Shown: piece by piece, positions 1-11,149 of the stretch | Layout: the number at the start of each line of letters is the position of its first letter | Position numbering within the stretch: position 1 is the first letter of the stretch | Assembly: GCA_943736015.1 (NCBI GenBank) | Contig: OX031071.1 | Span: 34,008,619-34,072,618 of the forward strand | Source of the DNA: Tridacna crocea | Taxonomy: Eukaryota; Mollusca; Bivalvia; Cardiida; Cardiidae | Length of the DNA stretch: 64,000 nt | Direction: 5' to 3' | Position numbers and translations under genes: made by a program | Notes under the pieces: model-generated | What the model was told of the DNA's origin: nothing | Databases searched by the model: none | Seen by the model: only the letters and a program-made list of their open reading frames with translations

Positions 1-158
1 AAAGAAGAAAATGCTGATAACCAGCATTTTCTCCTTTTCCCACAATGCTTTCTACTCTGCTAGAAACAAATTTCAATTTTTCTAGTAATGTTTATTTTGT
101 CGTCTGCATGTGCCTTAATTTGGAACAGTCTAAAATTTTGTCGTTTGGTAAAGGGTTA
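1..158 (-). mobile_element. TTAA-type palindromic MITE, cut by the window edge
   Basis: Starts inside the central palindrome (AAATGCTGATAACCAGCATTT) and ends at GTTTGGTAAAGGGTTA. The opposite arm is outside the window. Confidence 0.75.
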
Positions 159-399
159 GCTTGTCATACTTTCAATTTTGACGAGTCTTACATTTTAATA
201 ATGTTGTACTGCAGTTTCCTTTTGGTGTTGTTGGTACGGTGGTAGGCGCCGTTTTAAACTTTATTTCAGTTGAATGATGTCTGTCCGCGCACCTATCTAT
301 GTGTTTCCAGATTTCGGAGTCTTCATGTTATCTACTGACGGAGCCAGTCAGGGATATCAGTTTTAGGTATAACTGACCGTTAACATTAAAGATGGAAAC

Positions 400-565
400 A
401 GGAATTTCTGCGGAAGACAAATCAAGATCAAACATCACAAACCGTAAAGTCTTGTTTGAAACCTATACTGTCCGGTTGTTCATTAAAGCCTCTAGCGGTA
501 AAAATCATGCACAGATCAAGATCAGACTGCACAAAATGTAAAGTCTGATGTGAAACCTATACAGT
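400..565. repeat. Two GATCA(A/G)AC hairpin units
   Basis: ATCAAGATCAAACATCACAA and AGATCAAGATCAGACTGCAC, each followed by an inverted AGTCT-type arm and an ACTGTCCGGTTGTTCA-like tail. Members of the dispersed 60-bp hairpin family. Confidence 0.5.
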
Positions 566-599
566 CAAATTGTTCAGTCAAGTCCCAGAGATAAAAGAA

Positions 600-765
600 A
601 TCTGTAAAAAAAGACAAATGAGCCATGCTCTGGGAAAAGGGGACTTAATGCATCTGCGAAATGTATCGACTCAAATCAGCCTGCACAGTCCGCGCAGGCT
701 GATCTGGGCCTAAACTTTTCCCTATTGAACAATCTTCTGTATGTCAAAGGAACGGTCTAATTAAT
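600..765. repeat. Palindromic CAGCCTGC...GCAGGCTG repeat
   Basis: Hairpin around TCAGCCTGCACAGTCCGCGC, preceded by GCCATGCTCTGGGAAAAGGG. Variants recur at 12285-12355, 38985-39190 and 45430-45560. Confidence 0.55.
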
Positions 766-1185
766 GATTCAATTGGTTGTTAAATGAAGTGGATATTATG
801 AGTGTATAAGTATGTAATAGTTTATTTGGTACCATGGATGTATTAAGCTCCTTTTGTCACAGCATAACTCACATGTATTCAACATTGATCTACGCCACAT
901 GTTTTGTCGTCTGTTAATGGTATTAAATATAGACCTGGGTAGCGATATTAAATATAGACCAGGGTAATATTTTGTCATCTAAATAGTTTAGTGGATACAA
1001 TGGAAGTTTTAAGAATTGATAAACTTTTTGATTACCAAAAAGGGCAGATAAAGATCAGACAGCATGAAAATTCAGCTGATCTTCGTCTATTACCTTCGCA
1101 AAGTATATCAGAGTTTGTAATAGACTGGATTTTTCTATGACTATTCCATAATGGAAGAAATTGTAGACAATAAATTTCATGTCGC

Positions 1186-1282
1186 TTAACCTTTACCACA
1201 CAGCGACCCTGAGAAAACTGTTTGAAAACAATGTGGGAAAAGAAGAAAATACTGGTAACCAGCATAGTTTTCTACCCTTCCA
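1186..1282 (-). mobile_element. TTAA-type MITE, partial
   Basis: TTAACCTTTACCACACA end plus left arm and core; it stops after TTTTCTACCCTTCC. Confidence 0.6.
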
Positions 1283-1683
1283 AACACAAATGAACAATCC
1301 TCTGTGAATAGGGAACTTAATGGATCTGCTAAAAGGTTTGGCCCAGATCAATTTCCGTATGTCAAAGGAAATGTCTACCTCATGATTAAGACGGCTGTTT
1401 AAAAAAGTCGCTAATATAAACAATAATGGATCCTTCATACATCACAGAGAAAAGCCCCCTTTTGTCAGAGCACGGAATTTAGTCATATTTATTTTGTTCT
1501 ATGCAATTTGCTTTCAGTTTGAACAAGTCTAAACTGGTAGCGTGTGGTAACGAGTTGAATAACTTGTCTTTAAAAAAGACAAAGAACAGAGAATTCATTC
1601 AAGTACTTAGGCCTCCGGCCCATAATACTACACAGGACTACATTATCATCATAATGTAAGAGTGAAAATATCTACACACATAT

Positions 1684-2078
1684 ATGTTGAATTTACCAAA
1701 CGACAAAATGTAGACTTGACCAAATTAATAGCACTTGCAGACGACAATTTAGTTGTTTATAATTGCAATGATTGAACTTGTCTAAATAAAACGATAGGAA
1801 AGATAGTGAGAAAAGGAAAAAAAAAACAATGGTTACCCATGTAACATGCATACATTTGTTAACTATCAAACGACAAAACTGTAGACTTGTCTAAATTCAA
1901 AGCGTCAACATACGACAATTTAGATGTAACTGTAATCACTAAACTTGTTTTTTGAATGCTTAAAAATAACCGTCGGATGCTGAGAGAATGCTGGATACCT
2001 ATACACATATTCCCCCCCACAATGTTTTCAAAAGGCTTTTATTTAAGCGTCGTTAAAACTCAGAATGATATGGTAAAC
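1684..2078 (+). mobile_element. Two copies of the diverged MITE subfamily
   Basis: 1684-1835 and 1862-2078 share TTACCAAACGACAAAAT, then a core where TGGTTACCCATG replaces CTGGTTACCAGC. The second ends in GGCTTTTATTTAAGCGTCGT. A ~100-bp block with CTTAGRCCTYYGGCC follows each copy, so MITE plus block was duplicated together. Confidence 0.65.
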
Positions 2079-2186
2079 AGGATACAGTCATTTCTATACT
2101 TAGACCTTTGGCCCATGATACAACACAATACAACATTTTCCTCATAATGTACAGACTGAAAAGATATATATACATATATGGAGTGC

Positions 2187-2433
2187 AACACGCGAAAAGG
2201 TGCATTCGGACATTTGCCTAAAGTGTCGTCCCGGATCAGCCTGCGCAGTCCGCGCAGGCTAATCCGAGACGGCACTTTACGACTACATTAGATTCTGTGG
2301 TACAGTAGACTTGCGTAAAACAGAAAATCACATAAAATCGGAAAGTGTCGTTTCGGATTAGCCTGTGCGGACTGCACAGGCTGATCCGAGACGACACTTA
2401 ACGCAAATGTCCGAATGACCCTTTTCGCGTGTT
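2187..2433. mobile_element. 247-bp TIR element with two GCAGGCT hairpins
   Basis: Termini AACACGCGAAAAGG...CATTCGGACATTTG match inverted over about 30 bp. Two internal palindromes surround GCCTGCGCAGTCCGCGCAGG-type cores (about 2229-2277 and 2343-2397). No coding capacity. Related copies lie at 15232-15447 and 44938-45182. Confidence 0.8.
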
Positions 2434-2451
2434 ACAAGCCATATATGTTAA

Positions 2452-2665
2452 CTTTACCACACGACAAAATATAGACTTGAACTAAATAAAAAGCATTTGC
2501 AGACGACAATATAGTTGTATCTGTAATGGATGAGCTTATCTTTAATACGATAGAAAACATTGTGAGAAAAGGAGAAAACAATGGTTACCCATGTTTTCTC
2601 CTCTCCCTCAATGTCTTCAAAACGCTTTTCCCCAAAGGGTCGTCAAGACTCGGTATGGTATAGTC
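2452..2665 (+). mobile_element. Diverged MITE subfamily copy
   Basis: Starts TTTACCACACGACAAAATAT; the core has GTGAGAAAAGGAGAAAACAA around GGTTACCCATG and ends with TCGTCAAGACTCGG. Confidence 0.7.
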
Positions 2666-3139
2666 AACAGAACAGAATGGAACACTCATTTAAATACTTA
2701 GACCTCCGGCCAATAATGTAATACCCCCATTCCACTAGGCCGCGATCTACGGCGCTCTGTGCGCTCATACAGAGCGCCGTAGATCGCCTCAGATCGCTGC
2801 CGGATTGGTGATTATGAGGACACTCCCGCTCAGATAACAACCAGATGACGCTCCACCGACGATCAAGTAACGACCATTGAGATCCGATAGCGATTGAACA
2901 GTACATAGTCACTATCGTAGCTTCGCTGGGTGTTGCGACCTTATGCGACCTGTTTTCGCTCCGTTAGCGACCCGACCCTTTCACTCCTTCCCCTGGGTGG
3001 CATACTGTAGTTGACTACAGAATTTATTGTACCTACACCAGGTGGTCTCCAAATGCGAAATGCTGATATGATGACTATGTAGGATTAAGGTCCCTCTGTG
3101 CTCGAGACATATACATGTATGGTATGGACCATTAGAGAA

Positions 3140-3410
3140 AAAGAATCGGATACAAGGAAATCCGGGTACAAGCCCCGAGCTCTTCTTCGAATATACATGT
3201 ACCTCCTTGGTTCCTTAGCATGCCCAGTGTAAAGCACCGACAGACGCGAAGCTACCTCTCGGTTCCAAACCAGTCCACCTTGTGGGAAACACATGGAGTC
3301 TCAAAAAGATCCTGGTTGGGCCGGGTATCAAACTTTGGGCTTCAGGATTGAAAGTCCAGCATTTTACCACTGCACTACCGGTATTAGAGACAGACATTCT
3401 GTTATGTGGT
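3140..3410 (-). mobile_element. tRNA-headed SINE nested in the TIR transposon
   Basis: Minus strand reads an A box (TAGTGCAGTGGTA), a B box (AGTTTGATACC) and an anticodon-like stem. A body with GGTTCCTTAGCATGCCCAGT and GTAAAGCACCGAC follows. The same body motif is found in the SINE near 48640, which supports a shared conserved core. Confidence 0.6.
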
Positions 3411-3429
3411 CCTCCAAAAGCGCGATCGG

Positions 3430-3620
3430 AGCGCCATCATATCGCCACTTGATCGTAATGGAGCACTATCCTATCGCCGCTTGATCGTAACAGGCCGCTA
3501 TCATATCGCCACTTGATCGTATGGGAGCGCGATCATATCGCCACTTGATCGCAACGGAGCGCTACTGCATCTCTGATGGTCGCTATCGGATCACATAGGA
3601 GCGCAATGACCAGCATACTG
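3430..3620. repeat. GATCG-rich tandem motif cluster
   Basis: Four or more imperfect ~36-base units of the form TATCGCCACTTGATCGTA followed by an AACGGAGCGCTA-like spacer, inside the 1189-bp transposon. Related GCGAT motifs continue to 3860. Confidence 0.7.
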
Positions 3621-3941
3621 GAGGAACATTTGCGCTCTTGAGCGATCCGATAGCGCTCCATTTATGATGTTTACGTTCTAGTTGCGATTCGATAGCGATT
3701 TAAGCGATTGAGTAGCGATGTGACGGCGTTCTGAACAGAGCGCCGCGGATCTTTGTGCAAGGCAGTAGACTGGTGGCGATCTAGGCGATCTTGGCGATCC
3801 GTTAAAGATCTATTAGCGTGCTTGGCGTTCTTGGCGCTCTGCATGGTGATCTACGGTGCTCCGTCAGAGCGCCGAGGATCGCGGCCTAGTGGAATGGGGG
3901 TATTACATAATACAACATTCACCAGTATATATACACACGTG

Positions 3942-4167
3942 TGTTAACTTTACCAAACGACAACATTTAGACTTCACTATATACAATAAATTAAAGCATT
4001 TGCAGACTACAATTGTGTTGTTGAGGTGACGATTGAAATTGTCTTTGATGCAATTGAAAACAGTGTGAGAAAAGAGGAAAATGTTGGTTACCCGTATTTT
4101 CTTTTTCCTCACAATGTCCCCATAAGGCTTCTTCCCATGGGTCGTCAAACTAGGGATGATATGGTAA
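3942..4167 (+). mobile_element. Diverged MITE subfamily copy
   Basis: Starts GTTAACTTTACCAAACGACA directly beside the 1189-bp transposon and ends GGGTCGTCAAACTAGGGATG. It abuts the tail of the second LINE. Confidence 0.7.
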
Positions 4168-4235
4168 AGATTTATGCTATTAACTAAAACACTTACACAA
4201 ATTATTATATCGTATACTATATCCTTTATATCATA

Positions 4236-4900
4236 CTAACTTAGTTCCTGTAACATTTCCTTTCTAAGATGAAAAGCTTTTACCAGGTAATTTGCAACAT
4301 TATAGATGGTTGACTTGTTATCACTCTCTAAAATGGAATCAATTTTTTGTAGGTTTCTGGTACTTAGCCAGTTTTTTTTTTCTTTTTTTTTTTTTTTTTT
4401 TTCAAAATAGATTTTTTCTAAAAAACTCATAGCTCTTGCACTAGAAAAAGAAATGAAACTCGTCCTTAACTACATTGATATTTTGCTTTTCACAAATTTT
4501 ACAAAATCTAAAATTTCTGTCAAAGATAAACATCTACGCTTTTCAATCATTAATTCATGCGATGAACAACGGAAATTTAAAAGTTCCTTCTTTAATACAT
4601 AGTTCAAATCTGTATTTAAATAGAATTCTGGGTTCAGCAAGGATTTAAAATGCCGATTATGAAAAGCTTCAGATTATTCATGTACTAAAGAAAACCATTT
4701 TTGTGTATAACAATCTTTTATCCTTTGTGTAAATATTCTTAAGAATTCTGTCATTTCCCACGTCGTGACTTATCCAAACATATCCAAAACCATAATTAAA
4801 TAGGAGGTCTTTTTATTTTACTCGCCCAAGTATTTCAACCAATTTCATCAAACTGATACACCATATAATAACATTGTTTCGGATAACGTGTATTATCCAT
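4236..4900 (-). pseudogene. C-terminal remnant of the second LINE's ORF2
   Basis: Reading minus from 4900 gives DNTRYPKQCYYMVYQFDEIG, TWASKIK, then LLFNYGFGYVWISHDVGND and FTQRIKDCYTQKW, FRCSSHEL and DEFHFFF.CKSYEFFRKNLF. These are the conserved C-terminal blocks of a common invertebrate LINE family. Several stops and frameshifts and a T-rich insertion (4371-4402) break it. Orientation matches the RT fragment at 9518-10578, so both were probably one element before the L1-like LINE landed between them; about 50-60 codons seem lost. Confidence 0.7.
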
Positions 4901-5312
4901 ACGAATGAATGAATTTATTTGACTTAAACAATATTTTTCGTCATACAATATAATAATACAAATAATGTAAATGACACGTGACACACACACACTCTCTCGC
5001 GTACATCTCACAAAACATAATATAACCTATCACACTATCTATTGGACATATGAATAGTTACACTCTTTATCAGTGTAAATCCTTCAGTTAATGTAATGTT
5101 TTCATTTTTTCAAACGAATCTGGCATGAGTTTAACCTATGTAGTTACGAAGAAAAGCTAAATTTAAGTATTTCTTGAGAAAAAAAAAAACAACGTTAAAC
5201 AGAAATAACGTTAGAGGATGGATAAAATACTAATCGTAATTTCCGATAGCGTAAGTAAGAATCAGCTTTCGTTTACGTCGCTAAATTGGTGTTCTTCTGT
5301 GGAATGCCTCTT

Positions 5313-8170
5313 TTAAAAATAGAGATAAATTGAATACAGCTGACTGTAAATATGTCTCAAGATGATATTGCTTGTGGATAATAATTTAAACCAGTATTTG
5401 ATTATAGCTACGTATCTATTAATAAAAAGTGGATATCTTCCAAGTTCAATATAAACACCTGCGTTACTCGTAGATGCTTTAACTCCTAGGAGACTTTTAA
5501 GAAATTTCAGATGAAGTCTTTCTAGCTCCTTAGATTTGGTGAAGCCCCAGATCGGACTTCCATAATTTAATAATGAGGAGATAAAAGTGTCAAAAAGTTG
5601 TAATGAATCTTTGGACTTTAAATCAAATTTCATAAGACGAACACGTAGTACATTCATGGCCTTTAAAGCTTTTCCACTCAGGTATTGTTGATTGGCAGTA
5701 AAAGATCCTGTGTAATTAAAAAGTACCCCTAAGTAATTAAAATCGTTTACCACAGAAAGGGGTTTTCCGTTATAATACCATACCTCATTATCTCGTAATC
5801 TCCCCCTCTTTCTAAAAACAACAACTTGGGTTTTGTCTGTATTAACCGTTAGCCCCCATGTATTACAATAACTGTAAAGCCGGTCTAAAGAATTTTGCAG
5901 ATCCTCAGGGGATGTACCAAATATGACCATGTCATCTGCGAACATTAATAATATTAATGTGATATCGTCAAGAGTAAGTCCGCTGTCAATTTTATTCAGT
6001 AAATAAAGTTCCAAGTCTTCGATGAAGAGCGAGAATAAAATAGTCGACATAGAATCTCCTTGTTTTAAGCCCACCATAATGTCGAAATAATCTGTTAATT
6101 TTCCTTTGAACTTAACGCAAGCTTTTACACTAGCATACATTGAACGAATGATCCTGAGCATTTTGCCATTCAAACCCAATTTGAATAGTTTTAACCATAG
6201 TGCATTACGATAAACCGAGTCAAAAGCCTTCTTAAGGTCTATAAATGCACAATACAGCCGCTCTTTCGAGTTTATTATTTTATCAATGATACATTTTAAG
6301 ATAAATACGACGTCAATAGTGGACCTTCCTTTCCTAAAACCAAACTGTGCGTCTGTCTGTGTCTCATTCGTTTCACACCATTTTGTCAATCGCCGAGTTA
6401 AAATGCTGGTAAACAGTTTACTCAAACAGCTTATTAATGTTATACCTCGATAATTTTCTACTGAGTTAATGTCCCCTTTTTTAAAGACTGGAACAATTAC
6501 GCCTTTGGACCAGCTCTCAGGGAAGTGTCCTGAATCTAAAATGATATTAAAAATATCGGCTAGGTGTGAAGATAAAATATCAGCGCTTGCTTTAAAATAT
6601 TCGTTTATCAGATTATCGTGAGACGAAGCTTTATTATTGTTTAAAGCCTTTATCGCTATTTCGACTTCATTTACTGAGATATATTGATCCAACTCTGGAA
6701 ATAAACTGTCAATTTCATCAAAATCATGATTTATATTGAAATTCTCCGCTTCTTCAACAAAAGAAGAGTCAATGTTTGAAAATAAACCCTCAAAATGAAC
6801 TTTAAAATCATCCGGAAGAAGGTTTGGCTCCACTCGTCGCTCTGTTTTAAAGTGCTTCCAAAAATCTCTTGGTTTGGCATTGCGTAAAGCCATTAATTTT
6901 TCTGTTTGTTTGTATTTATATTGCCTCTTTTTCTTATTAATTGTCTTCTTATAAAATGATTTACAATCTGCAAGTGCTACCCTATGTTCAAAAGTTTTCG
7001 ACTTATTATAGACTCTTGAGGCTTGTTTATATTTGCTTTTTGCTAAAGAGCATTCTTCATCAAACCATTTATTTTAACAATTAGCTCCAAGAGACTGAGA
7101 CTGAACAACGCATATTTCTTTTTTAAACAAGGGATCAGCCACCTGGCACAATGTCTCTGTGAATTGCGAGATCAACTCATCGATAGAACGTGGACTGCTT
7201 CGATCCGTATTAGCAATTAGACTGTTAAAAAACGGTAATTTTCCGATAATCCCTCTTCTGTAAACATTGCGCAACTGATCGTCCCATTGAATGGACTCAA
7301 AATTATATGAATTGTCAGCATTAAGCTGAAAGCTATTTTTAGAACTCAAAGTGAACGTTAAAGGTACATGATCACTGTATACATTCCCAGGGTTAACACA
7401 AAAATTATCTACACATACAAAATGTCGCTCTCTTACTAACAAATAATCTATCACACTACTGCCCATTCTACTCACAAAAGTCTCAGCACCTTTACCACAA
7501 TCCGATCCTAATCTCCCATTAGCTATTCTGAAAGAAGTACTTTTGCATAGATCCAATAACCTTAGACCATGGCTATTACTTGTCGTATCTTGAGATACTC
7601 TAGGTAATACCGTATCAGGTGAGTAATCATAGTCAATGTTTTCAATTGTTCTATCACATAGTATGTGGTCACTTTTATTTGACACTCGAGCGTTGAAATC
7701 GCCAATAATAAACAATTTTCCATGTGGATCAAAATCAAAAATATCATTTTGTAGAATATCAAATAAATCATCATCAACGGTGCCCCGAATCGATGATTCG
7801 TAAGACCACAAATAGACAGAGGATAAATAACAACCTTCATCAAAACCAAAAAAATGCCTGTCTAGCTTTAACCATATAATAGTATCAAAATGATTTTGAT
7901 TATTGAAATGCCATCTTTAAAGCTGTCTCGAATAAATATGAAAATACCCCCACTGTTTCGTTTGGCTCGTTTATGTTTTACTTTTCTGAAAAAGTTATAC
8001 TCAGAGTATCCCGGTAAATGAAAGTCACTGTCTTTATCTGTCCATGCCTCTGTCAGTAATATTATATCATTTTGTAACAAAATGTTTCTAAACTCTTTAT
8101 CTTCAAATTTGCTATGGGAGAGTCCATTACAATTCCACGCTATCACCTTGATGCCACCCCCTTGCCCGTC
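5313..8170 (-). pseudogene. LINE ORF2: endonuclease-reverse transcriptase, broken
   Basis: Begins directly in frame behind the ORF1 TAG, with no ATG before the endonuclease domain (IAWNCNGLSHS, NDIILLTEAWTD). A frameshift near 7893 is followed by GDFNARVS, SSVIDYLLV and YSDHVPLTF, the DNase I-like catalytic blocks. A TAA near 7073 precedes the RT: NKASSHDNLINEYF, VPVFKKGD...NYRGITLIS, AFIDLKKAFDSVY (motif A), GLKQGDSMSTILFSLF and LLMFADDMVIFG (FADD catalytic box). The C-terminus stops early at 5313 and lacks the usual Cys-His segment. Roughly 940 residues in total. The product would nick target DNA and copy the element RNA. Confidence 0.88.
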
Positions 8171-9229
8171 CTAGCTCACATTTACTGGCTTTCCCTCCAC
8201 ATATAGTGTATCGTAGCTGATCCATGCTTGCTTTTGTTCTTGCTTGGCTTTCTTCAGAAGTGGATAAAGTTTTTGTCTCTTAGCAACTATTTCTGGCGGG
8301 AACTGCTCATGCACATAAAACTCAGTACCGGATAGTTTAACCCTCTGTCTACGAACAGTTTCTCTGTCAGTAAATAAATTAAATTTGCACAGTATTTTCC
8401 GATTGTATCCAGGTTTGGGTGGACCCATACGATGCACACGTTCTAACCGAAGCTGCTCCACATAATCACGAGCAAGACATAGCTTTTCCTGCATAAACGA
8501 CCGAACTTTAGCCTCAGTATCACTGTTTCTTTCAGATGTTGATTCCGGAATATTACAGAATATGAGATTATTCCTCATGCTTTGGGATTGAAGATAAGTG
8601 ACAGACTCTTTCAGCTTTTGACTTTCAGTGCCCATAGAAGAAATTGCATCATGCGCTTTTCCTAGTGAAAACTCTAAATTGTCAACCCTGTCATCTGTCG
8701 AGGAAAGTTTCTCCATAACCGATTTGTTAATATCATTTAGATGCACCCATATTTTCTTCACTTCGGATTCTAAATTCTGCACTTTTTGTTCAACACTGTC
8801 AAGTTTTGAAAGTTTACGTTCAATATCGCTGATCTTCGACTCTATACGATTGAGACTCTCTATAATGTTAGTGTTTACTATTGATTGCCCTGGGGGACTC
8901 ACGCCAGGTGAGTTAACCTCAGTATTGGAAGGGTCCATATTGACCGAAGGTTGCACAGGCGGTAACTGAAATGACGAATCTTTTTTGTCACATATGGGCG
9001 TTGAAAATACAGAAGTGTCAAAACCTAACAAACAATATGATGGAGAGTCAGGCCCATATCAGATAGTATTAGTCTTTTTCAAAGAATCACTTACGCTTTC
9101 ACTTTCACCTGAATCCTCTACCCCTTTTGATGAAGTCAATGACCCGTGATGTTTCGCGGTTTTATGAAATCCTTTGTTCGAATCACCTTCACTGCTATTT
9201 TTCCTTTTATTTCTGTTTTTCTTGCCCAT
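8171..9229 (-). pseudogene. LINE ORF1: coiled-coil RNA-binding protein, one in-frame stop
   Basis: Starts at ATG 9229 with a basic MGKKNRNKRK head. An in-frame TGA (9059-9061) interrupts it, then it continues in the same frame to TAG 8171-8173. The middle has leucine heptads (LNRIESKISDIERKLSKLDS) typical of a trimerising coiled coil. The C-terminal half (RNNLIFCNIPES to FYVHEQFPPEI) resembles the RRM plus C-terminal domain of L1-type ORF1 proteins, which coat the element RNA. The full frame would be about 352 residues. Its stop is followed in the same frame by ORF2. Confidence 0.82.
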
Positions 9230-9517
9230 TTATCCTTTTGAAAATATCTATCCACATTAAATGCACATACATTAAGCCCCAAATGGGCAATTAGGTCCAA
9301 ATATTTCTTTTATCAAGAAAAAAACATGAAAATTGCTGGAGCCCAAAAACCATGGCCGTACTCATCGAATGTCACGTGACATACGAATGATATTGATCCA
9401 GTATTTCATACAATTTGGTATATAAGTAATACATAATGGTAATCTACCACATCCCCAAAGGCTAAAAAATCACTCGTATTATAAGAAAGAAGGCAATTTT
9501 TTTTTGCCAAATGTAAT

Positions 9518-10578
9518 TTAAACCTTTTCGATCTTTTCAACATAATGATACCCCCAAATGTTTGATCCGTAACACAATATAGGTTTTACTGTTGCATCGA
9601 ATATTTTGAACAAAGCCTTGATTTCTGTTAGTCCTAACTCTTTGCGTAATTTCAGTACTTGGTACATAGCTTTTTTTTGCTTGTAAAGATAACATATAGT
9701 GGGTTTTAGACCATGAAACCGAACTTGTAAAATAAACACCCAAATACTTATAATATGAAACCATTTCGATACCTCTATTATCATACAACCATCTTTCAGT
9801 TCTATTTAGATTCCCGCCATTTCTGAACACAATAATTTTTGTTTTGTCAATATTTATATCTAAGCCAACCCCATTACTGAATTGTTCTATAAGGTTTATC
9901 TGTCTTTGTAGTTGGATTATGGTATCCGAAAAACTAGAAACATCATCTGCGAAAAGTAGTACATTTAAGTCATCAATTTCATTTGATACAAAGATTCCGT
10001 GTCCGCATTTATCTTTTAAAAACTTTATTAAATCATTTATGAATATATTGAACAATTTTGGAGATCCAACACAGCCCTGTCTTGTACCAACAGTACAGTC
10101 GAACAATGGGGTCAGCCGATCACCAATTTTAACACAAGACTTCAGATTTCCATACATAGACTTTAAAACATTTAGAAAATTTCCGTTTATACCATTACGT
10201 TGCAAACAGTCCCATTGTTTATCATGGCGTATAGAATCGAATGCCTTAGCGAAATCGATATAAATACAATAACATCTTCCACGTTTTTTTGAGAGATATT
10301 TTTGTGCTAACGACATGAGTATAAATATGTTATCATAAATTGAATAATTTTCCCGAAAACCTACTTGAGCTTCATCTATGACATCACATTTATTACACCA
10401 TTTTGAAAATCTTGAATTCAATATAGAGACAAAAGCTTTACTGATAGAATCAATCAATGATACACCGCGATAATTACCGGGATCATGTAGACTACCCTTT
10501 TTGTGAATAGGAGTAATAATACTGTGAGACCATTCTTTAGGAAATGTACAAGTTTCAAATATTTCGTTAAAAAGTTTA
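9518..10578 (-). pseudogene. Second LINE, reverse transcriptase fragment
   Basis: A 5'-truncated RT frame opening near 10578 (KLFNEIFETCTFPKEWSHSI) and running through HDPGNYRGVSLIDSISK, QVGFRENYSIYD, IYIDFAKAFDSIRH (motif A), GTRQGCVGSPKLFNIFINDL and VLLFADDVSSFSD (motif C). A frameshift near 9668 moves it to the frame ending GSNIWGYHYVEKIEKV. It belongs to a different family from the neighbouring LINE, since the two share only motif-level similarity. Confidence 0.85.
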
Positions 10579-10580
10579 AC

Positions 10581-11149
10581 TTAAAAGGGCAGAAACATTG
10601 CGGAAAAGGGAAAATATTTAGGTAGGAATAATTGGTTAGATATGCGTCAAACAGTCACATGGATTTTTGAGAGAGCACTGAGACAAGAGATTTGAAAGTT
10701 GATATACGCCCACCTGACTTTATTTATTCCATGTGATTTACAACCATGAATAAGTGGTATACCTTCAAGGCCCGGAAAAGATTTATTAAGAAAACAAAAT
10801 GGCCTTTATTTAGTTTCGGTAAAGTGTTATTCCGCTTTCAGCAATATTTTGGCTATATCAACGTCACAGCTCATTTATCTATGTGTTTCCTGGTTCCCAC
10901 TTTTGTAATAAGCGGTCGCTGCACACGCATGGTCTTTATTTTATTTTACCAGAAAGTCTGTGTTTGTCAAACACCAAGGGGACTATATAGGTTATAATAC
11001 GCTGCTTTGACTTCCTCTCTGATCTTGGATCTACAGAGTTTATCTAAATAACACAGTCTCAAAATTGCATATCATTCAGTTCATGAACTTGATGATAATG
11101 ATGATAATGACGACGACGAATAGATAGCGATGATGATAATGATTTGTAG
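10581..11149. other. Non-coding, unassigned
   Basis: Contains a diverged TTTCAGCAATATTTTGGCTATA repeat (about 10838) and a GATGATAAT microsatellite (11090-11150). Nothing else is supported. Confidence 0.5.

Larger units (their letters stand above)
159..1185. other. Non-coding stretch with small repeats
   Basis: Apart from the repeat pieces listed (250-330, 400-565, 600-765), no exon-like or RNA-like signal is visible. Confidence 0.5.
2718..3906. mobile_element. 1189-bp non-coding TIR transposon with ATAAT duplication
   Basis: TIRs match over about 42 bp with two mismatches, opening GTAATACCCCCATTCCACTA. ATAAT lies at both flanks (2713-2717 and 3907-3911). Sister copies of the flanking block (near 1618 and 2112) show a site without the element. 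Inside are a 46-bp palindrome (2742-2787), many GATCGC/GCGATC motifs and a nested SINE. No transposase frame is present. Confidence 0.8.
4905..9490 (-). mobile_element. LINE (L1/CR1-like non-LTR retrotransposon), decayed
   Basis: Reading down the minus strand: a 5' leader, ORF1, ORF2 with AP-type endonuclease and reverse transcriptase, a 3' UTR, and a TCAAATAAATTCATTCATTC tail at 4905. The 5' end is approximate. It carries an in-frame TGA in ORF1, a frameshift near 7893 and a TAA near 7073 in ORF2, so it is dead. It appears inserted into a second LINE whose pieces lie on both sides. Confidence 0.88.

Noticed and set aside
8628..8969. Plus-strand 113-codon frame, and 9844-10263 likewise
   Set aside because: Antisense to LINE ORF1 and to the RT fragment; no independent support.
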